DNA of 64,000 nucleotides, from positions 943,635 through 1,007,634 of the forward strand of contig AP027924.1 of NCBI GenBank assembly GCA_036322855.1, in the 5' to 3' direction. The notes beneath the pieces are model-generated. The model was not told the DNA's origin and did no database searches. It was given only the letters and a program-made list of their open reading frames with translations. Of this stretch, positions 53,347 through 62,864 are shown piece after piece. Origin of the DNA: Improbicoccus pseudotrichonymphae. GTDB taxonomy: Bacteria; Bacillota; Clostridia; Oscillospirales; Acutalibacteraceae. Made by a program: the position numbers and the translations under genes. The stretch's first letter is position 1, and every line of letters begins with the position of its first letter.

Positions 53347-53650
53347 CGGGTGAAAAAGAAACAAGCGGTACTAGTCAAATCACAATTAATAGATGTTTAG
53401 CAGAAATGCGACGAATTATATATATCCATCAAATTGTATTTAATAAATAATTAGTTTTCAATTTATATAGCAATTCTATTATGAATTAGATCTCATTTGC
53501 ACGAAATAAAGAATCGAAAATGAACACTCAAGGCGAAGATAAAAGAAGTATACATTCTACTACCGGCAAAACACGGTGAACTGGAATACAAAAATTTATG
53601 CGATGATTATATCTAATCATCTGTTAAATTCTCATCTGTTACATCTTATA
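53347..53650. other. Gap with one IS-like end
   Basis: No gene seen. CATTTGCACGAAATAAAG at about 53489 matches the left end of the small element at 27029. Confidence 0.4.
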
Positions 53651-54449
53651 TTATACCTTTAAATACGGCGCCAGCTCCTGAGAAATAAGAAAATAAGCAC
53701 TTTGATATCCAAAACGTCCCAATCTAATTCTAACGCAAACATTAATCAGACGAAATTTAGAACCGTCTTTCTGTTCCATCAATAACTTACGTGCATATAA
53801 CGTAATATTGTCAACGTCTGAACTAACCTTATTTTCTCTAAGATAAGCTGATAAAAAATCACCACCTTTAATAGCTGCGACAATAAATTTAGAATAATTA
53901 CTTAAATTTTGGATTTCACTTTCGGAATTAAAATTAACACTTACCCTCAAATTAACACTACCGACATTTTTTGAAACTTCATTTGTAAAATCATGTATTC
54001 CCCAGTCGCTTTCTCCGATAACTAAATTCTCAAAACCTTCACCATTTTCGGTTTCTTCTCCTATATTGTGAGTGAAATAATTTAAACCTCCAATTTTGAC
54101 TTCTCCAGGACCAGTTTTAGGTTCAGTTACCCCAGGTTCATCCTTAAGAAGTTTATCCTCATTAGATTTAATTTCATCATATATAACTAAAGCACAAACG
54201 CCTAAGACACTAATGCCAGCAATAGTTTTAACTAAAATTGAAAACCATTTAGATTTATCAATCGCATCGCCCTTTTTACTTTCATCTTTATTTTCATTTT
54301 TGTCTTCCGTTATTTCAACAGTTTTCTTGTTATCTACAAGTTGACTATCAGATACAAAAGCCCCAACCAAAGGCTGACAACACATAACAATAGCTAAAAT
54401 AGAGGAAATTATCTTATTATTTTTACTAATCTTCTTATTATTTTCATTA

Positions 54450-54472
<23 letters not shown>
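53651..54472 (-). CDS. FIKSL family protein J (YSKF domain), second start only
   Basis: ATG 54472 after AGGGAGA; the first start (54572) is 100 bp away and out of frame. Parts: K/N-rich start, signal-like helix (IISSILAIVMCCQPLVGAF), acidic linker, membrane helix (LVKTIAGISVLGVCALVIY), and the YSKF domain (HNIGEETENGEGFENL, LSNYSKFIVAAIKGGD, KFRLINVCVRIRLG, YFLISQELAPYL). Close to copies A, B, C and M. It is on its own, with E2 and IS remnants on either side. Function unknown. Confidence 0.77.
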
Positions 54473-54572
<100 letters not shown>

Positions 54573-54581
54573 AAAATTTCA

Positions 54582-54653
54582 CTCCGACTTTAAAATTTAA
54601 ATCAACATAAATGCTGACGAAATAGTTGTAATATCTTGAGTATTTTTTGTCAA
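54582..54653 (-). promoter_or_regulatory. Weak FIKSL promoter, copy J
   Basis: TTGACA (54653-54648) is kept but the -10 box is TATTAC (54633-54628), the poorest in the family. The leader lacks the usual GGAGG. The copy may be poorly expressed. Confidence 0.55.
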
Positions 54654-54765
54654 ACAAATAACACGAAAAATTTTAAAAAAATATATTTATAAAATTTTTA
54701 TCTCTAAGTATTTAAATTAATATTTTATAAAATTTATTTCTCTTTCACCCGTTTCTTTAGAAAAA

Positions 54766-54885
54766 ATGAACCGTTTACTCAGGTATTATTTAGCAAGATT
54801 TGGAAGGAAAACATATTGTTATTCTAAAAAAATAGAAATGATAGAAAATTTAGTCTTGCTTTTTATGTACTACAATTCATCTTAA
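54766..54885 (+). pseudogene. IS1-family transposase C-terminal fragment
   Basis: Reads MNRLLRYYLARFGRKTYCYS, then KKIEMIENLVLLFM, and stops, matching the fragment at 38721-38957. It follows directly on TTTCACCCGTTTCTTTAG, half of the module R outer stem. Confidence 0.75.
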
Positions 54886-54929
54886 CTATGACTACTATAT
54901 ACTATACTTAAAAAACATCCATCAAACAA

Positions 54930-55260
54930 TTCTCGAGGTAATAAAAGACACAAATCTACTTTTTTGATTGGCTTGAAAGCCAAATACCAATATTAGTAAA
55001 ACGAAAATTAGGTCCAACTTTTTTGTCATTAAACAAAAGACCATTCACATACTCTCTTATTTCCGACCTACTCATTTCTGATTTCGACTCTGATTTCGGC
55101 AACGAATTATTAAGATCATCTTCAAAAATCCTTAAAATAAATTTAGAATATTCGCTTAGTTTTTTGTAACTTTCATCATCACTATCATAAATATTAAATT
55201 CAAAGGAAAATAAAATAAACCATTCAGAAAAGTTCGAAAAAATTCCAGGATTTTATGTCA
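54930..55260 (-). pseudogene. Broken FIKSL family fragment (copy F type)
   Basis: On the minus strand VGPNFRFTNIGIWLSSQSKK matches VGPNFRFTNIFLFFSDKEKG of copy F. Upstream, LSEYSKFILRIFEDDLNN fits the YSKF motif. The PRELFDGCF end is in a different frame. No start or signal segment is left. Confidence 0.7.
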
Positions 55261-55300
55261 ACATTTGGTTTCAAGTGAGGAGTAATAGAAACATAAAAAC

Positions 55301-55459
55301 GAAGATTATAAGAATGTCTTGGACGCTTTAGAAAATTGTATTATGAAAGAAATCCAATGTAAAGAAATTCTTCTTAAACTACTTGAAGAAAAAATAAAAA
55401 AATATGATTTGCTTTATTCAAAACAATTCGAATTAATTATTTCTCATATAAACAGTTGA
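55301..55459 (+). pseudogene. Short open remnant of unknown origin
   Basis: The frame reads EDYKNVLDALENCIMKEIQC and KEILLKLLEEKIKKYDLL, helical and charged, ending at TGA 55457-55459. No start codon with a ribosome site. Probably a C-terminal piece of a lost gene. Confidence 0.35.
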
Positions 55460-55491
55460 AAAAACTCACAACCAACGGGTTATTTTATACA

Positions 55492-55568
55492 TGGTCGAGA
55501 TGACTGGATTTGAACCAGCGGCCTCTACGTTCCGAACGTAGCGCTCTACCAAACTGAGCCACATCTCG
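55492..55568 (-). tRNA. tRNA-Pro (CGG)
   Basis: Minus strand cloverleaf: acceptor CGAGATG/CATCTCG, anticodon stem CTACG/CGTAG with loop TTCGGAA, GGTTCAAATCC T arm, encoded CCA. Confidence 0.9.
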
Positions 55569-55641
55569 ATAATTACTTAATATTATAGCATATCAAATAA
55601 TCGAAAAAAATCGCAACAAGATAAAGTTATGATCAAAATTT

Positions 55642-56018
55642 AGGTAGTGTTATTCAAATAGCTATATGTATCATCTTATTGTCGTTAACTGCCGCATAGA
55701 GCATGTTTGTTAAATCTATCTATAAACATTCCAGAGTTTTAGCCGTTTGTAGAGCTTGGTAGAGATATGTTTGTGTCTCGATCTTCTTACTCCTAATCAA
55801 TGGGTAGTTGACGGGTAAAATAAGCCTTCCAAATCCAAACTTGCCTTTTTTCCTCGTTGGTACAAATTTACAACCACGCTCTTTACATAAATAACGTTGT
55901 TCTCCGCTTATAAATCTAGCTTTTACGTGCTTTTCGCCGCCGCATTTTTTGCGATACAATATTACCAGCTCCCTTTGAATAACATCATATTAAACTATAG
56001 CTAATTTAATAACACTTC
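55642..56018 (-). mobile_element. IS1-family element remnant
   Basis: Ends GTGTTATTCAAATAGCTATA (from 55648) and, reversed, GTGTTATTAAATTAGCTATA (to about 56018) are inverted copies. Inside, TTG 55959 opens a 79-codon frame beginning MYRKKCGGEKHVKARFISGE, followed by QRYLCKERGCKFVPTRKK, the zinc ribbon of an IS1-type transposase. The rest of the transposase is missing, so the element has an internal deletion. Degraded, IS-like sequence continues to 56355. Confidence 0.75.
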
Positions 56019-56355
56019 CCAAAAATTTATATGATTTGCGTAAGTAAAGATCTGTAATTTTTATGCTCTCTCTTGGTCAAGATGGCGATGCATTTGGAGA
56101 AAAGATGATTTCGAAGAAAAAAGCTAAAAAGAAGAAATATTACTTATGAATAGCATACGAAGAAGACAAAACTCGAAATTTGGCTAAAGATTCGGGTTTT
56201 TAAATTGTTTCACCTAAATAAAATCGTAAAAAACCTTGGTTATGTGATAAAATTTTATACAAAAAACGTAATGAATCGAACAGATATTTCGTAGATTATT
56301 CAGATTTCGCCACATTTTTACACGTTACGAGAAACTCGATTGAATTTTCTTTTCC

Positions 56356-57645
56356 TCAGCGGAGCATATTAACATAATATAAGAAAAATAATCCAACTTT
56401 GCCATGTGTAGTCTTTACGACAGCATTTAATCTTTCACTTTTATGTTCTTCCAAAATAAATTTTTCTATTTCAAAACCTCTCATTTCATCTAATTCATCT
56501 AATTTGGTTTTTTCCAAACTTAAAAAATCTCCGCTTCCTCCACTTATCATTTTAATTTTTAGTTTTTTGCCTGAATCCAACTTTGATATTTTTTTCAGGT
56601 TATCTACTAAACTATGGTGGGTAGAACCTAAAAATTCAAGAACAGAAACAAACGGAGAAAATAAAATATCAGAACAATCGCACCGATAAGAAAAGAATTC
56701 TCCATAGGATGGTGTAGGGCTAATCAGACCAAGACTTCCTATCTCATCTCTTGATTCCAAGGCGTAAATTGCCAAACGGGAAGCAAAAACACAACCTAAA
56801 CAATATCCAACCAGATTAATCCTCTTACTATCACCTCCGGCAACTTCTTTTTTAACATGATTATAAATTTTATATAAATCATCAAAAAATACCTTTTGAG
56901 GAGAAAAAAACGTCATTGATTTAAAACCGCTCAGGCCAATACCAGACATATCTATTGCAACTACAGTGGCTCCTAATTCTAGTGCATAAGTATGAACAGC
57001 AATAAAATCAACCGCTGAAGAGCATCCGTTACAGAATGAGACAAAAACTTTACCAGAAAGACGCAAAGGTTTATCTCCTTCTTTTCTCCTTTTAGAAATT
57101 TTGCATCCAATTAAATTGCCGAGTGATATTTTTTCAAAAACTAAATCTTCTTTCTCAGCGCAGAGAAAATTCGATTCTATATTTTTTTTTACTTTTTCAA
57201 GCGTAGTAGCGCCGGGAAGACCTGTCTTTAACATTGGATTTGTTGCTAAAATTGCCATTCCTCTCAACAAAAATCCACCAACAGCTGACTTTAAAATATT
57301 TTTTTGCCACCAATATTTTTCATCTTCATTTTCATCTTCGTTTTCATTTTCGTTTTCATTTTCGTTTTCATTTTCGTTTTCATTTTCGTTTTCATTTTCG
57401 TTTTCATTTTCGTCGTTTTCTTTAACATCATTTTCATCTTCTGATATTTCAACACCATCTTCATCTTTGTATTTCATTATTCCAACAGTTTTCTTGTTAT
57501 CTACAAGTTGACCACCAGACCCAACAGCCCCAACAAGTGGCTGACAACACATAATAATAGCTAAGATAGAAGAGATTATCTTATTATTTTTACTAATCTT
57601 CTTGCTATTTTTATTTTCACCTATCCCATTGCTTTCTTTTCTCAT
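56356..57645 (-). CDS. FIKSL family protein K with alpha/beta-hydrolase domain
   Basis: ATG 57645 follows GGAGGGGA. Its first start (GTG 57728) is 83 bp away and its frame ends on the second start as ATGA. After the signal-like helix (IISSILAIIMCCQPLVGAV) come an acidic Asn-Glu minisatellite and a weak hydrophobic stretch. An alpha/beta hydrolase follows: oxyanion-type strand VFVSFCNGCSSAVDF, VVAIDMSGIGLSGF, nucleophile elbow INLVGYCLGCVF with Cys282 in place of serine, and candidate acid Asp373 (GGSGDF) and base His414 (TTHGKVG). GYCxG elbows occur in dienelactone hydrolase-like enzymes. The substrate is unknown; a lipid or ester is possible. Confidence 0.8.
   Translation of the reverse strand: MRKESNGIGENKNSKKISKNNKIISSILAIIMCCQPLVGAVGSGGQLVDNKKTVGIMKYKDEDGVEISEDENDVKENDENENENENENENENENENENENENEDENEDEKYWWQKNILKSAVGGFLLRGMAILATNPMLKTGLPGATTLEKVKKNIESNFLCAEKEDLVFEKISLGNLIGCKISKRRKEGDKPLRLSGKVFVSFCNGCSSAVDFIAVHTYALELGATVVAIDMSGIGLSGFKSMTFFSPQKVFFDDLYKIYNHVKKEVAGGDSKRINLVGYCLGCVFASRLAIYALESRDEIGSLGLISPTPSYGEFFSYRCDCSDILFSPFVSVLEFLGSTHHSLVDNLKKISKLDSGKKLKIKMISGGSGDFLSLEKTKLDELDEMRGFEIEKFILEEHKSERLNAVVKTTHGKVGLFFLYYVNMLR
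57320..57415 (-). repeat. 12-bp minisatellite (Asn-Glu) in copy K
   Basis: GAAAACGAAAAT on the coding strand repeats about seven times, giving an alternating Asn-Glu linker of about 26 residues. Confidence 0.92.
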
Positions 57646-57728
57646 ATAGAAATCCCCTCCGAGAGACCTCTCTCTCTCTCTCTCGAATTGAGAGAATTCA
57701 TAAGAGATTTGATAAATTTACCTTTCAC
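57642..57728 (-). CDS. Upstream frame of copy K, ATGA-coupled
   Basis: GTG 57728 after GGAGGT encodes KGKFIKSLMNSLN plus Arg-Glu repeats and stops with TGA overlapping ATG 57645. Confidence 0.5.
   Translation of the reverse strand: MKGKFIKSLMNSLNSRERERGLSEGISI
57669..57684 (-). repeat. (GA)8 tract of copy K
   Basis: Eight units on the coding strand. The starts are 83 bp apart. Confidence 0.9.
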
Positions 57729-57734
57729 AATTTT

Positions 57735-57789
57735 ACCTCCAAAAGTGTCGACAAACATAGATTATAGCGTTTTTGAATTTTGCTGTCAA
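57735..57789 (-). promoter_or_regulatory. FIKSL promoter, copy K (short leader type)
   Basis: Minus strand TTGACA (57789-57784), 17 bp, TATAAT (57766-57761), GGAGGT (57740-57735). Confidence 0.82.
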
Positions 57790-57790
57790 A

Positions 57791-57920
57791 CAGAATTATG
57801 CGAAGCATTTTAACGGCAACATTATTTAGCGGCAACTTTGCCTTCGCAGGAGACAACTTAGAGCCGCGATTTCTTTGGGTTTCACCCGTTTCTTTGCGCC
57901 AAAGAAATGGGTGAAAAAGA
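57791..57920 (-). repeat. Module R between copies K and L (diverged)
   Basis: Same layout but with base changes: the inner stem is GCCTTCGCAGGAGAC, so its pairing is weakened, while the CCCGTTTCTTTG outer stem is kept. Shared by the head-to-head pair K/L. Confidence 0.85.
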
Positions 57921-58002
57921 AATAAACTTTAATATGTTTAATTTAAATACTTAGAGATAAAAATTTTATAAATATTATTTTAAAATTATTTTTATTATCT
58001 TA

Positions 58003-58055
58003 TTGACAGCAAAATTCAAAATGCTATAATTTATTTTGTCAGCACTTTTGGAGGT
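58003..58055 (+). promoter_or_regulatory. FIKSL promoter, copy L (short leader type)
   Basis: TTGACA 58003-58008, 16 bp, TATAAT 58025-58030, GGAGGT 58050-58055. The first start is GTG 58062. Confidence 0.83.
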
Positions 58056-58061
58056 AAAATT

Positions 58062-58145
58062 GTGAAAAGTAAATTTATCAAATCTCTTATGAATTCTCTC
58101 AATTTGAGAGAGAGAGAGAGAGGTCTTTCGGGGGTTTCTTTATGA
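58062..58145 (+). CDS. Upstream frame of copy L, ATGA-coupled
   Basis: GTG 58062 encodes KSKFIKSLMNSLN plus Arg-Glu repeats. TGA at 58143-58145 overlaps ATG 58142. Confidence 0.5.
   Translation: MKSKFIKSLMNSLNLRERERGLSGVSL
58106..58121 (+). repeat. (GA)8 tract of copy L
   Basis: Eight units. The starts are 80 bp apart. Confidence 0.9.
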
Positions 58146-59308
58146 AAAAAGAAAGCAATGGAATAGGTGAAAATAAAAATAGCAAGAAGATTAGTAAAAA
58201 TAATAAGATAATATCTTCTATTTTAGCTGTTATTATGTATTTCCAACCGGTTGTAGTGATCAATTCTAGTGCAAGTAGTGAAACCGTTTGGCCGACTGAA
58301 CAATTAGATTTTTTAGATGGAGATGATAATTTAGACATTTTAGAATGCATTGATGAAAGCAAAAAAGAAGATTTAAATTTAGATAAAAACAAAAAAAGCG
58401 AAAAAAGTAAAGAACTCAAATTAAGTTTAAAGGACAAACTAAAAGTCGGGTCGATTGTTCTTGCTATTTCTGCTGGTATTGCGGTGGTGTATAAATTGTC
58501 TTGCGGTCTTATACATTATTTTGCTTATCTTTCAGCAATGTTTCACCCAATAAATAATTTAACAGATCCATATAAAAATTTTGAAGAAATCGATCCGATC
58601 GAAATAGATTATGGTTACAGTATAAATTGGAGTGAATATAGAAAAGTAAATCAAAAAGGATATTCGTTTATATATTGGGTTTTAGGTTGTTTACCGGATA
58701 AAGATATTAGAGAAATTGTTTTGCAATGCTATAGCAATGTGTTAACTAAGGGTAAACAAGAAGAATATCTCCGTTTAATTGAAAAAAAAGTATTAGAAAA
58801 AGTATTAGAAAATAATAATGGCTTTAGGGAATATGTTCAAAGTGAATATGACGAAATAATTAAAAATTTTAAGAAAGTGCAGGATAAAGTGCTGACAGAA
58901 AGTTATTTTGAAGGAATAAGTGATGAAAATCAAAAGAATTTCATAACAAATTTAGGAATAATTATTATCTTTCTTTATTTATCATCAATAAGTAGAGGAG
59001 GATTAGGATATGAAAGTGGTACCATTAACCAAGGTGTGGATTATTTTAGAATTATTGCAATGGTAGCCATGGAACGTCTTCTTGGGATAATCAATAATGG
59101 AGGACTACCTGAAAATTACAAAAAATTTAAGGGTGAATTAGGAAATCGTCTTGAAGAATTTAAAGAAATAGAAGAAAGTGGGGTATGCGCACAAGTTATT
59201 TTTGGTAAATTTTTTTCATATATCAGATCATCTATCAGATGTTACGGTTTTCATCCTCCGATTCTTCATAACTTTGTTGAAAAATTACCAAAAAATTGGG
59301 AAATATAG
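58142..59308 (+). CDS. FIKSL family protein L (same C-terminal domain as C2)
   Basis: ATG 58142 with CGGGGG upstream. N-terminal family segment and signal-like helix (IISSILAVIMYFQPVVVI, which has lost the CC pair), acidic linker, membrane helix (VGSIVLAISAGIAVVYKLS), then a domain of about 230 residues shared with C2: FIYWVLGCLPDKDIREIVLQ, IFLYLSSISRGGLGYESG, RIIAMVAMERLLG, GVCAQVIFGKFFSYI and FVEKLPKNWE. Predicted mostly helical. Function unknown. Head to head with the hydrolase-bearing copy K. Confidence 0.77.
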   Translation: MKKESNGIGENKNSKKISKNNKIISSILAVIMYFQPVVVINSSASSETVWPTEQLDFLDGDDNLDILECIDESKKEDLNLDKNKKSEKSKELKLSLKDKLKVGSIVLAISAGIAVVYKLSCGLIHYFAYLSAMFHPINNLTDPYKNFEEIDPIEIDYGYSINWSEYRKVNQKGYSFIYWVLGCLPDKDIREIVLQCYSNVLTKGKQEEYLRLIEKKVLEKVLENNNGFREYVQSEYDEIIKNFKKVQDKVLTESYFEGISDENQKNFITNLGIIIIFLYLSSISRGGLGYESGTINQGVDYFRIIAMVAMERLLGIINNGGLPENYKKFKGELGNRLEEFKEIEESGVCAQVIFGKFFSYIRSSIRCYGFHPPILHNFVEKLPKNWEI

Positions 59309-59469
59309 AGATACATTTACGATAATAATAGAAGGAGATTACGGGTTTTCAATAGATCTCAGATGAATATCTGTAGCAATATTTAGAATCTATTAATTTT
59401 GACAATACACAATCCAAAACTTTATTGGGTATGAATTCATTTTATTATTGTACCACATTATTTACTTTT

Positions 59470-59600
59470 TGAAAAGAATTTGACTATAGCAAACACGGGA
59501 TTTCAAGGCATTCATAAATTTCATAAAAATTAGGGAAGAAGTCTAATAAAAATAGGAAACAATGAACCTCATTGTAGAATTATCTATACAGACTCTAATT
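59470..59600 (+). pseudogene. IS5-type transposase C-terminal remnant
   Basis: 59495 onward reads IANTGFQGIHKFHKN, like the ADTGYQGIxKxHKN motif of IS5-group transposases, then stops. The rest of the 59309-59838 gap has no gene. Confidence 0.55.
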
Positions 59601-59607
59601 TGGTTCA

Positions 59608-59756
59608 ATGCACAATAGACCTGTCCTAAAAAACTTGTTTACTGATTTTTGCAAATTTCATTGTCAATGCGGTACTCTAAACTGCTCACATACAATCTGT
59701 GTTCCTATTTTCTTGAAATTTACAAAAATAATTCAGTTTTATGGCAAGTCTAATAA
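59608..59756. mobile_element. Small inverted-repeat element
   Basis: Left end TAGACCTGTCCTAAAAAAC and right end, reversed, TAGACTTGCCATAAAACTG form imperfect 40-bp inverted repeats continuing into TTTTTG.AAATTTCA. The inside is non-coding. Same type as 51905-52023 and the ends at 39302-39558. Confidence 0.68.
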
Positions 59757-59838
59757 ATAAATAAAATTTCTATATGTTTAAAATTAATTAAAATTGTCAA
59801 GAATATATGTATAGCAATTATTTTGTAGGTGCAAAAAT

Positions 59839-60306
59839 ATGATGACAACTAATTTATCCAATGTAAAAAGAATTTTAAATTCCGAAAGAAGTGATTTTTT
59901 ATCGGAAACGAAATTTATTTTCGGAAATTCAGAAAATAATAATACGTTAATAAAAAAAGGTGATATTTATTACGCAAATTTAAGCCCTGTGGTGGGTTCT
60001 GAACAAGGCGGAACAAGGCCGATTGTGGTAATACAAAACGACGTAGGGAATAGATTCAGTCCTACAGTCATTGTTGCGGCCATCACTAGTCATGATAAAA
60101 GAAAATTACCAACACATATTAAAATTAAATCCGGAAATGACAGCGGTTTACCCAAGGATTCTGTTGTGCTTTTGGAACAAATAAGAACGCTTGATAAAAA
60201 AAGACTTTTAAGTAAATTAGGAACATTAAACTTAAATATGATGCAGATAATCGATGAGGCATTGTTGGTAAGTTTTGGACTTTCGTTTTCATCGAAAAAT
60301 ACATAA
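59839..60306 (+). CDS. MazF/PemK-family endoribonuclease toxin without visible antitoxin
   Basis: mRNA interferase fold: IKKGDIYYANLSPVVGSEQG, GTRPIVVIQNDVGN, SPTVIVAAITSHDKRKLPTH, GLPKDSVVLLEQIRTLDKKRL and an ending like NdoA/MazF of Firmicutes. The core starts near residue 38. The first 37 residues are an unusual polar extension (NLSNVKRILNSERSDFLSET). ATG 59839 follows AGGTG. No MazE-like gene lies upstream; the preceding 530 bases are IS remnants. The antitoxin may be elsewhere, or the extension may moderate activity. Confidence 0.87.
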   Translation: MMTTNLSNVKRILNSERSDFLSETKFIFGNSENNNTLIKKGDIYYANLSPVVGSEQGGTRPIVVIQNDVGNRFSPTVIVAAITSHDKRKLPTHIKIKSGNDSGLPKDSVVLLEQIRTLDKKRLLSKLGTLNLNMMQIIDEALLVSFGLSFSSKNT

Positions 60307-60321
60307 AATTTTGTGTATTTT

Positions 60322-61545
60322 TTATGACAATTTTTTTACGGCCACATATATTTTAGATAACTCGTACCAAGTTGCATAATTTACACTTCCTGTTTGAGAA
60401 AGACCAAATATCTTTTGGAATGTTTTGACGGAAGTTGATGTTGATTCACCATAAACACCATCTACGGCTACTTTTTTTATGGCAGGATAATTATTTGATA
60501 TTGCATTTAACTGTTGCTGAATTGTTCTAACAGAAGAACCGCTTGAACCAATTTGCAAAATTTCTCCCGGAAACGAAATAGGGACGCCTGCGACTTCTTT
60601 TGCCATTTCTAAATATATTTCATAGCCATAGTAATTTTTTAAAATGTTGACATAATCCGCACCATTATCTGCTAAATATTTAGATCCCCATTGAGATAAC
60701 CAATTAGGACACGTAACGCGTTTACCGTCACAATATTGCGAAAAAAGCGGTTGCTCAATATTCGGCTTAGTTATATATGTTGAAAAAATTTCATCTACAA
60801 TTCTCGAAATATTTTCAAATATATTTCTTTGATATATAAATTTTTGATCGTAAGCAGTAGAAGAAGTTATTGTAAAGCCATAGCCTCTGCTTCTGTACCA
60901 TTCGGTATATACCCTATTAAGAGTAAATGATATAATGGCCAACACATTAGCTTTTATACTGTTTTCCGGCCATGTTGGATATACTTCACTACTGCAAACA
61001 TTTTTTATATAATCTTTATAAGGAATCCAATAATCAGCAGCCGAATCGTCGGTCGGTGCGCCGTCATGCACAACAATAAATTCAGGAATAATAGGTGAAT
61101 CCAGAACAACAAATCCCGTAGGATTAGGAAGAGGTTTAACTTCTTCCTCCGTTATTTTCGAAGGATAATTGCCAAAAAGAGTATGCGCTTGTATATCATA
61201 AGTCAGCTCTGGTTTATCATAATCTTTGGCCGGAGTTAAATAAATATTTTGATCCGAAATTGAATCAGGAAGAATTTGAATTCTGTTTATGATAATTTTT
61301 TCAAACCCGGTTACATCATCCATAATTACGTCATATTCATCATAAGGTCTGGGCGATTCTGGTTCTAATGAATAATTGACGGGAGGAGCACTCAACTCAA
61401 TAAGTTCTGATTGCCCCGAATCGTCGGTTACATTTTCTGCTATAATATTTTCTGTATCGGTTTTTCTTACTTGAAAACGTATGTTAGACATAGGAGATCC
61501 TACGTTCCCATTAAATATTTTTACTCTTAAATTGCCTATAGCCAC
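60322..61545 (-). CDS. SleC-like spore cortex lytic protein with peptidoglycan-binding domain
   Basis: Spore germination hydrolase-like protein. N-terminal domain with IGNLRVKIFNGNVGSPMSNI (beta-rich), a central SpoIID-like catalytic region (SIKANVLAIISFTLNRVYTEW, FTITSSTAYDQKF, FSQYCDGKRVTCPNWLSQWG), and a C-terminal PG_binding_1 domain (ILQIGSSGSSVRTIQQQLNA, VDGVYGESTSTSVKTFQK). This is the layout of clostridial SleC, a lytic transglycosylase made as a precursor. GTG 61545 is chosen because GAGGTG lies six bases upstream; TTG 61563 would place that site inside the gene. Convergent with the MazF gene. Confidence 0.85.
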   Translation of the reverse strand: MAIGNLRVKIFNGNVGSPMSNIRFQVRKTDTENIIAENVTDDSGQSELIELSAPPVNYSLEPESPRPYDEYDVIMDDVTGFEKIIINRIQILPDSISDQNIYLTPAKDYDKPELTYDIQAHTLFGNYPSKITEEEVKPLPNPTGFVVLDSPIIPEFIVVHDGAPTDDSAADYWIPYKDYIKNVCSSEVYPTWPENSIKANVLAIISFTLNRVYTEWYRSRGYGFTITSSTAYDQKFIYQRNIFENISRIVDEIFSTYITKPNIEQPLFSQYCDGKRVTCPNWLSQWGSKYLADNGADYVNILKNYYGYEIYLEMAKEVAGVPISFPGEILQIGSSGSSVRTIQQQLNAISNNYPAIKKVAVDGVYGESTSTSVKTFQKIFGLSQTGSVNYATWYELSKIYVAVKKLS

Positions 61546-61632
61546 AAACAACACCTCAAACAAATAGTCTGATTTATTACTATGATCAGATAATGTTTGT
61601 GTATGAATAATAAATAAAATTTCGGCACTTTT

Positions 61633-61753
61633 TTATTTATTCTTTGGCGCAAAGAGGGTGAAACCCAAAGAAACATGCGGCTCTAAGTTGTCTTCTGCGG
61701 AGACAAAGTCGCCGCTAAATAGTGTCGCATTTAAAATGCTTCGCATAATTTTG
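61633..61753 (+). repeat. Module R, upstream of copy M
   Basis: Same module with a shortened outer stem (CTTTGGCGCAAAGAGGGTG) and an intact inner stem region (TGTCTTCTGCGGAGACA, one mismatch). Confidence 0.85.
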
Positions 61754-61754
61754 T

Positions 61755-61827
61755 TTGACATCAAAATTCAAAATGCTATAATCACTCTGTCAGTGTTTTT
61801 ACTGATTCATATTTTAATATCAGGAGG
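61755..61827 (+). promoter_or_regulatory. FIKSL promoter and leader, copy M
   Basis: TTGACA 61755-61760, 16 bp, TATAAT 61777-61782, leader hairpin CAGT...ACTG (61791-61804), AGGAGG 61822-61827. Confidence 0.85.
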
Positions 61828-61834
61828 AAATTTT

Positions 61835-61937
<103 letters not shown>

Positions 61938-61960
<23 letters not shown>

Positions 61961-62864
61961 TAATGAAAATAATAAGAAGATTAGTAAAAATAATAAGATA
62001 ATATCTTCTATTTTGGCTATTACTATGTGTTGTCAGTCTTTGGTTGGGGCTGTTAAACCCGATGGTCAACCTGTAGATATCAAGGAAATGGATAGCAAGA
62101 AAACTGTTGAAATAATGGAAGGCAAAGATAAAAATGAAGATGAAAGTAAAAAGAACGATGCGGTTGATAAATCTGAAGGGTTTTCAAGTTTAGCTGAAAC
62201 TATTTTTGGCGTTGGTGTCTCAGGCGCTATTATCTTAGGTTTATATTATATATATAATGCAATTAAATCTAAAGTTGAACCTGGTGATGAACCTCCGGAA
62301 GTTGAACTTGATGCTGAACCTTCTGAGGTTAAACTTCTTAATAATGAACCTAAGGTAATTGAACCTAAAACTGGTACTGGAAAAGTCGAAATTGGAGGTG
62401 AAAGTTATGAAACTCACAATATAGGAGAAAAAAACGGAAATGATATAGGTTTTAAGAATTTAGTTGTCGAAACTGGCGACGGTGATTTGGGTGTATCGTT
62501 GGGAATACCTGAATTTGTAAATGAAGTTACACAAGATGAAAGTGAAATTTTGTCGCAAGTAAGGGTTAAGTCTGATTACGAAAATAAAATCGACGGATTA
62601 AGTGATTATTCTAAATTTATTGTCGCAATTACTGAAGGCGAGGAATCTTTTTCAAATTATCTTAAAAATAATAGTATTATTAATCCAACCATTGGCGATG
62701 TTGTGAAACATGCATGTAAGTTATTGGCGGATCAGAAAGACCCTGAATTTTGTCTGATTAATGCTTGCGTTAGATTGGTATTTAATTATAGATATGTTCA
62801 TTTTCTTATTTCTGAGGAGCTGGCGCCGTATTTAGAAAAGAAGCCACCGGTTCAACTCTTATGA
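61938..62864 (+). CDS. FIKSL family protein M (YSKF domain), second start only
   Basis: ATG 61938 follows AGGGGGA; the first start is out of frame. Layout as in copies B, C and J: signal-like helix (IISSILAITMCCQSLVGAV), acidic linker, membrane helix (GVGVSGAIILGLYYIYNAI), Pro/Glu-rich spacer, YSKF domain (HNIGEKNGNDIGFKNL, LSDYSKFIVAITEGEE, VVKHACKLLADQ, FCLINACVRL, HFLISEELAPYL). The last 18 codons and the ATGA overlap with the next gene match copy C. Function unknown. Confidence 0.78.

Noticed and set aside
57101..57511. Open frame opposite the Asn-Glu repeat (Ser-Phe repeats)
   Set aside because: Antisense of copy K, open only because of the 12-bp repeat.
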